A stretch of 64,000 nt of DNA from Plantago major. Taxonomy: Eukaryota > Streptophyta > Magnoliopsida > Lamiales > Plantaginaceae. Below, piece by piece: positions 57,538-64,000 of the stretch. The stretch is from assembly GCA_026545765.1 (NCBI GenBank), contig CM048842.1, positions 16,456,667 through 16,520,666 on the forward strand, in the 5' to 3' direction. The position numbers and the translations under genes are program-made. How positions within the stretch are numbered: the stretch's first letter is position 1; each line of letters begins with the position of its first letter. The notes beneath the pieces were generated by a model. That model worked only from the letters and a program-made list of their open reading frames with translations. It was not told where the DNA came from and searched no databases.

Positions 57538-58465
57538 TACTTCAGCATAGTCTTCAGCATAGTCAATGTTGACCTGAATGTTGACTCAACATAGTCAATG
57601 TTGACCTGAATGTTGACTCAACATTGGTGACAACATCGGGAAATCAGACCACTCTTAATGTAAGTCAGCCAGGAAATCAAGTCTCAAAATGTGCAGATTC
57701 GATTAACACCACTGATGCTGCAGGCAAAACAGAAAGAGAAAGGAATACCAAAGAAACACACCCAACATTGCCTCAAAAAGTAAATTGAACAATTAGCATA
57801 AGTTTGAGTGGGGGTGACCATGAGACCGTGAACCATGTCAAATAATTGGAACACGTATGAATCCGCTCCAAAGCCGAAGCCTATGCGGAGTTAGGCAAAC
57901 ACACGTCTCATGGCATAAAGATCACTCATTTGACCATATTGGGTAATATTTGGTACTCAGAAAGTGAACCAGCAGCATTACGAGAATCGGCACTTTTGTG
58001 CGTGTCGGTTTCCAGTACAGGCCATCAACCCTCACGACATATGACACATTGGCCACGTCGATATCTGGATAGTATTTGAAACCTGCCCAACACGATCCTC
58101 GACGGAAGCACTTCTAGCCCTTTTTAACATAATTCATTAGATTTATTAAGCATAAAGAACAGGAGGCAACATCAAGTGCGAGTCAAGGTACAAGTAAAAA
58201 TAGCCAAAAATCAGCAAAAGTGGGTTTTACATAAAGCAAACACACAGGAGACTCGATACCTTTCAACCTTGGTTCAAACAGCCTTTCAAACCTTAAGCAT
58301 CACCACTTGAAGCCACAAAACAAGAACAACCAAAGAGATGTACAGAAACACCGGAGCACAGAAACACACAGGAATGAAAAAAATAAAAAGACAACAGCAT
58401 CACTCTTACTAAACAACCAATGTTGACCGTGATGTTGAGTCAACATTAGTACTCAACACTGACGA

Positions 58466-58928
58466 TCACAGAGAGCACATACCGAGAGATCTCCTGAGAC
58501 TGAAGAATCTCTCACTATCTAAGGGTTTGGTAAAAATATCTGCAAGTTGGTTTGTTGTGTCGATGTGTTCTATGTCAATCACTTGCTTATTGACCAAGTC
58601 CCTAAGGAAATGATGCCTAATATCTATGTGCTTAGTGCGAGAATCTTTGAATGTGGTTCCTAGAAATATGTATGGCACTAAGGTTGTCACAGAACATCAA
58701 GAGGGTAGCACTTTGTAGACCATAGTCATGTAGCATATTTTTCAACCAAACTAGTTGGGACACACAACTTCCGGCTGCTACATATTTAGATTCAGCAGTC
58801 GAAAGTGACACACAGTTTTGTTTCTTGCTATACCAAGACACCAAATTTGGACCAAGATAAAAGCAACCTCCACTAGTGGATTTTCTATCATCTAGATCAC
58901 CAGCCCAATCAGAATCACTAAAACCCAC
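58466..58928 (-). pseudogene. Element D RNase H (fossil)
   Basis: Same motifs as C's RNase H (GFSDSDWAGDLDDRKSTSG, RTKHIDIRHHFLRD, QLADIFTKPLD). Broken. Confidence 0.9.
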
Positions 58929-58963
58929 CAGATTAGTGTTTGTATCACATGCAAACCATAATC

Positions 58964-60221
58964 CTAGATTAACAGTTCCTGATATATATATCCAAGGATT
59001 CTTTTAACGACAGTTAAATGGGGGCTTTTAGGGTTGGACTGATACCTGGCGCGCACACACACATAGAGCATGATATCAGGTCTACTGGTAGACAGATACA
59101 GAAAGCTTTCAATCATTGATCTGTACAATGTTGGGTCAACATCTGCGCCAACATCGATTACGCTTTCATTAAGAGAGGTACCCATAAGTGTATTGCATGA
59201 TTTAGAGTTCTCCCGGACACGAAAGAAGCTGAGTTCACCAATCATATTCATCTCAAAGGTACCTATCATAGTTTTCACAAACTGATGTACTATGGAAAGA
59301 TTAGTCAAGTTAAGCACAATATAATCTTCTTTTGCACGATTGCAATTGTGGGGATCAGCCACCACGTAGCAGTTGTCAGGAGACCTGGTACCTGTCAAAA
59401 CATTTCTCCTTGCAAGTATGTACTTTACAAGTGTGTTTGTTAAATTTGACCTTCAAATCATCATCACACACATGACAGACACTAATAAGGTTAGCAGTTA
59501 AATCTTCAACCAACAGTACATTTTTCAAGGTAGGAAAACCATCAAGAGTTAACACCCCCTTCCCAAGTACTTTACTCTTGTATCCTCCTCCATAAGTTAC
59601 CATTCCAGTCTTTTGAGAGACAAAGTTAGAAAGATAACTCAAGGTTCCTGTCATATGTCTTGAACATCTGCTATCAAAGTACCATCTACCTGCATTGTTA
59701 GGAGAGGTAGCAACAGAAAAAGCAACATTACAGACAATCTTTTCCCTAGGAGCCCAAATTCTCTTATACTTTTCTCTAGAGTTTTTCCCAGTTCCAGTAG
59801 GTTTACCATTCTGGACAGTGACAGCAGAAGAAGCAGTTTTAGAAACAAACTTCCTGGAAACAGACAATGTTGATGTCGATGTTGACTCAACAGAGTGCTC
59901 AACATTAGATTTTTTATTCTGCTTAACAGGAGCACCCAAAGGAACAGATTTTGGAACATACACTTTAGGAGAGACAAAACAAGAGGAACTTACAGATTGG
60001 CAGATTGTTGCATATCTTACCGTGTCCTTGTAGTTTTTCCGAGTGTTTCCTCTTAAGGTCATTCTCCCACTGGTGCTTCCGATGACTTGAGAACTTAGAT
60101 GATCTTTGCGAATCCTTGGGGGTGGATCACGTCTGATGGAATCCAGAGGCACAGTTCGTTCCAGAACAGGTTCATCTTCACTTTCAAAGACAGATTCATC
60201 TGATGAGCTCTCCCCCTGCAA
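58964..60221 (-). pseudogene. Element D linker, protease-like segment and RT tail (fossil)
   Basis: The same order as in C (34806-36064): acidic linker with PPPRIRKDHLSSQVIG, basic part with VESTSTSTL, protease-like WYFDSRCSRHMTG, and RT tail LYRSMIESFLYLSTSRPDI. Confidence 0.8.
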
Positions 60222-60318
60222 TGTTGGACGCGATGTTGACTCAACATTGTGATCAACATTGACTCCATCTTCTCTTCAAAGAATCGGACTGGGAATCTGG
60301 TATAATTCGTGATCCGAT

Positions 60319-61480
60319 TTAGTACTGCTTCGATTGAGAATCTGTTATTCGTACATGCACTGTCTCATTTTGCTGTTTGTCACAAGACATAGAGTCATCA
60401 AAGGTAACATTAACAGATTCTTGAACTGTTTGAGTCCTTGAATTGTATATTCTATAAGCATGTCTATTAAGAGAATAACCTACAAAAATCCCTTTATCAC
60501 TCTTAGCATCAAACTTGCCTAAAGGTTCTCTATCATTGAGAATATAGCAAACACACCCAAACACATGAAAGTACCTAAGATTAGGTTTCTTGCCATTAAG
60601 AATCTCATAGGAAGTGGTTGAAGTTCCTGGTCTAAGGTAGACTCTATTTATGATGTGGCACGCTGTATTTACAGCTTCAGCCCACAATCTTTTTGAGAGG
60701 TTCATGGAACTTAACATAACCCTTGCCATTTCTTTAGGGTCCGATTCATTCTCTCAGCCACTCCATTCTGCTGTGGAGTTTTGGGTGCAGAAAACTCATG
60801 AAAAATTCCCTTCTTGTCACAAAACTCAGCAAAGGTTTGATTCTCAAATTCCCTACCATGGTCGGACCTAATGCGTTGAACAACAGTAGCATATTGATTG
60901 TTAAACCTAGCATACAGTTTCTTGAAGGAATCAAAAGTTTCAGATTTTTCTTTTAAAAAGTTTACCCAAGTAAATCGAGAAAAATGATCAACTATGACAT
61001 AGATGTACCTCTTACCACCTAGACTTTCTACCTCAATTGGTCCCATCAAGTCCATATGTAAGAGTTCGAAGCAGTTGGATGTACCTGTTTTCTGCCCTTC
61101 GGTTTGTAGGGATGTATGCACAGCTCTAGTTTGTTTACCTTTTAGGCAGTCACCGCACACTTGCTTTCCGGCATTGCTCAGCTTCGGCAGTCCTCTAACC
61201 GCATCCAGTTTGATGAGCCTTTCAATGTTCCTATAGCTTACATGGCCAAGTTTCTTGTGCCAAGTCACAGCTTCATCATCTCTTGCCACAATTTGTTCGT
61301 CAGTGAGTTCTTCTTCAATAGAATGATCTGCAGACAAATCAACAGAACCATGCAAACAGTAGACATCGGTAGACATTGAGTTTTCAGAGTCGGAAACTTT
61401 TTCCCTGAATATTTCTTCGCACGTCTGTGAGTCATCATAATCAAAGAAGAGGATCTGAGACGATGTTGAGTTTTCATTGT
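60319..61480 (-). pseudogene. Element D GAG-pre-integrase and integrase (fossil)
   Basis: Motifs as in C: TWHKKLGHVSYRNIERL, DHFSRFTWVNFLKEK, RSDHGREFENQTF, TPQQNGVAERMN, FGCVCYILNDREPLG. Gag and the front of integrase share one open frame here. Fossil. Confidence 0.9.
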
Positions 61481-62591
61481 TGACTAAACATCGATTTCCA
61501 ACATCGTCGAGCAGGATGAGTCGCAACACGACCTTCTGAAGCATCAGATTCATGTTCATCACCTGAAACATCACTGAGACAAGCAAACAAAGTTTTTTCT
61601 TCTTACGAAGAGAGTTAGCACATTCATTCTGATAATGTCCCCATCCTTGACATTCAAAACATCTAACTTTGCTAAGTTGAGCAGGACTTAAACTAGGGGA
61701 ATCTACAGTCTTTTTAAACTTGTTTGTGCCTTTTGAATTGCTTGAAGAGCCTTTGTTAGAATTCTTTCTAAGGCTGGTTTTGTTGAACTCTCTACACAAC
61801 CTATCAAGAGCTTTATCGAAATCTTCTTCAGTCATCTCATCAGATTCATCACTACTGCTATTAGACTCAGGGATTTTTGATTTGGAGTGCATAGACATAC
61901 TAATAATTTCCGTACCATTGCGCTCATTCTGTTGAATTTCAAAATTCTTTAAATTGTTCATCAAGGTATGAAAATCCATAGCTGCCAGATTTTGAGTATC
62001 CTCCAAAATCGTTCTTTTTATATCAAACTTTGAAGAAAGAGATCGAACAGCTTTAGAAATCAATTGTTTATTTGACATGGCATCTCCAAGAAGTTGAATA
62101 TCATTAGAAATAGTGAGAAGCTTGTCAAAGTAAGAATCAATTGTTTCTTCTTCCTTCATTCTCAAGTTTTCAAATTTAGACCAAAGAAGTTGCAATTTAG
62201 TTTGTTTGATACTATTATCACCTTCACAAAGATTTTGGAGTAAATCCCAAGCTTGTTTAGCAGTAGTGCAATTTTGTATGAGTTTAAACATATGAGGATC
62301 AACATGAGAGAAAATTGCATTCAAGGCTTTTTCATTGTAAGAGCTAGCAAGAAAATCATCACTTGACCATTGAGCTTCAGGTTTTGGAACGACATCTCCA
62401 TCAGCATCTGGTCCTATGGTAGGCCACGTGTAGCCTTCAAGAACAGATTTCCATGCACGCCCTTCAATTGATTTAATGTAGGTTCTGACCCTTATCTTCC
62501 AGTAGTGGTAGTTCGACCCATCTAGCACAGGTAGTCTGTTGACACTTGAATTGATAGCGTCCATCGTAGTAGTACCAAATCCAGACACCAA
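61481..62591 (-). pseudogene. Element D gag (fossil)
   Basis: Starts MVSGFGTTTMDAINSS; Copia gag domain and knuckle CFECQGWGHYQNEC, nearly identical to C's gag at 37420-38439. Confidence 0.9.
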
Positions 62592-62605
62592 TTAATTAGG
62601 TGGCT

Positions 62606-62618
62606 GGCTCTGATGCCA
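62606..62618 (-). other. Element D primer-binding site
   Basis: Minus strand TGGCATCAGAGCC, two bases inside the LTR, as in C. Confidence 0.88.
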
Positions 62619-62620
62619 CT

Positions 62621-63551
62621 TGTTAGAACTGTAGGACTGGGAATTGGTACTTCTGGACAGTTTTGAACGATGTTGACTATTGATGTTGAGTCAACACCGT
62701 TACAACAACAAAGGAATGTTGTTCAACTAAACTACGACAACAGTAAACTGTAATCGACAGAACTCAATAAAGTGCAGCGGAATAAAACTGAACACGAGAT
62801 TTCTAAAGCCGGTATATAAAGATACCGACGGTGCCGTAGCAAAACTTCTACTAAACTTGAAAAGTAGAATTACAAAAAGAAGTTTAATTCAATCACAAAC
62901 GATTGACTAAACTTACAGAAAACTAGACCTAGAATGATAAGAAAAACCTATTCTAGTTCAATGATACTAGAGTAATTCTCAATCTTTAGAGAACACTCAC
63001 AAGTAAACACCGAGGTAAAGGTCTAGTAAAGCAAGACGCCTAAAACAATATAATGTTCTCTTCTTTTGTTCTTAGCATCGGCAGCCTTGCAACGCCTCCT
63101 TCTTCCAATATATATAATTGCGACATCTGACGTCCAGGAAGGAAGAAGTCGGTCAGCAGGCCCAAGTCTAAACCAACTTGGATTCTATGATAAGGAAACT
63201 TCCTTTGATGTATTAATGGTATAAGGAGTCTTCTAGATATCAATCTCTTTCAAATCTCACTTTCCTTATAGCATCAAATTCTTCCTTGAATCATTATGGC
63301 AGCTTCCTTCTTGCATTATGCTTCTTATTTTCCTTTTGCTACAACCTGCTTTTGCTACAAGAATCGCTACAAATGGACGTTTTGGTACAGTGACTGCTAC
63401 AGTAACCAATCGTGATCCATTAAGCATGTTGAAGCCCAACTTGATATATCCTACAAAATAATCATAGAAAAACAACTACAAACGTTGAACCGGTTAATAA
63501 ACGAAGAAAGGCCGAATTAACAAAACAAGTGCAATATAAATTGCACTTTCA
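62621..63551 (-). repeat. Element D 5' LTR (minus orientation)
   Basis: TGTTAGAACTG...GCACTTTCA on the plus strand; matches C's LTR at 38469-39401. Confidence 0.94.
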
Positions 63552-64000
63552 GCATGTATCCTTCACAGAGGCTTCGATGGTCTACAAGGAGGTGCTGACC
63601 AGATAAGCCAAGAACGCTGGATGATGATGTTCTTGTTGAGCCAACAAGATAAAAGGCTGGAAAACCCTTTTAATTGGGGGAAGTACGCCTTCATGAAATT
63701 TGTGAAGAAGATACAAGGCTTTGAGCCTAAAATCGTTAAGGAACTTGCTAAGCCAAAAGAAACAGCAAGCTATGGACTGAAAATATGCTACTTACTGGAA
63801 TGTCTTGGCATTGAGCTCAGAGAGACGGCAGAAATTGCCAACAGTAACCTACTCTACAAATATGAGTATACAAACATGATGAAAAAGGTTACTGGATCTC
63901 AGAAAGGTTCCAAGAAGCGAAAGACTGAAGAGGTATCTGAGGGAAAAGTTGCGACCAAGAAGCCCAGAACTTCACGGAAGAAGTCTGCTGGCAAATCAGA
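63552..64000 (+). pseudogene. Second copy of A third ORF, part (fossil)
   Basis: It starts with GCATG, the target repeat of C, and continues as the same sequence as 39402-39850 with no difference noticed by eye. It includes ENPFNWGKYAFMKFVKKIQGF and KKRKTEE. It runs off the window. Confidence 0.9.

Larger units (their letters stand above)
57538..63551 (-). mobile_element. Element D: near-identical duplicate of element C, left end missing
   Basis: Corresponds to C from about 33420 to 39401, in the same orientation and with the same unusual order of parts. Its 5' LTR (62621-63551) is followed by GCATG and the same A-type flank as C. It has no 3' LTR because the left end is replaced by the junction with F. 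About 98-99% identical to C by eye. Broken. Confidence 0.9.

Noticed and set aside
1-64000. A host protein-coding gene
   Set aside because: Every frame with recognisable motifs belongs to a retroelement or the pararetrovirus fossil. The remaining ORFs are short and without motifs.

Overview
This window looks like intergenic heterochromatin of a dicot-type flowering plant. The evidence is plant-specific Ty1/copia and Ty3/gypsy elements, a plant pararetrovirus fossil, and initiator-tRNA-Met primer sites. No host gene, tRNA, rRNA or CRISPR array was found. I could not identify the species.

Almost all of the 64 kb is one nest of LTR elements, outermost to innermost. (1) E is an old SIRE-like Copia element visible from about 54511. 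(2) B1 is a Ty3/gypsy Tat-lineage element that appears to sit in E's 5' LTR; it is seen at 7850-16016 and 51513-54508, and its left end lies outside the window. (3) B2 is a second Tat element at 16017-51512, flanked by the direct repeat ATTGT, inside the antisense gene of B1. (4) A is a SIRE-like Copia element at 22816-43680, flanked by ACAAC, inside the integrase of B2. (5) C is a minus-strand Copia element at 31795-39401, flanked by GCATG, inside the extra 3' ORF of A. The LTR pairs of C are the most alike and those of B2 and A less so, as the nesting order predicts.

Left part (1-7849): B1's gag is also interrupted by G, a small Athila-like non-autonomous element with one gag-like ORF. The (TA)n tract in G's left LTR holds a minus-strand fragment of an endogenous caulimovirid that begins exactly at its tRNA-Met primer site. 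That fragment is in turn interrupted by an A-family LTR (1-861).

Right part (54511-64000): E is interrupted by another A-family LTR piece (F, 56660-57537). F is joined, through a junction with tandem micro-duplications, to a near-identical second copy of the A+C composite (D plus A-type flank, 57538-64000). D has the same right insertion site in A-type sequence as C, so the composite was copied after C had inserted.

The most interesting signals are not coding. They are a tandem array of short hairpins in the A-family LTR leader whose stems covary between units and copies; a spliced-looking antisense gene with its own TATA box and introns conserved between B1 and B2; a second conserved antisense promoter next to hairpin repeats; a palindromic mini-repeat scattered through C; and a segment of about 120 bp shared by Copia element C and Athila-like element G.
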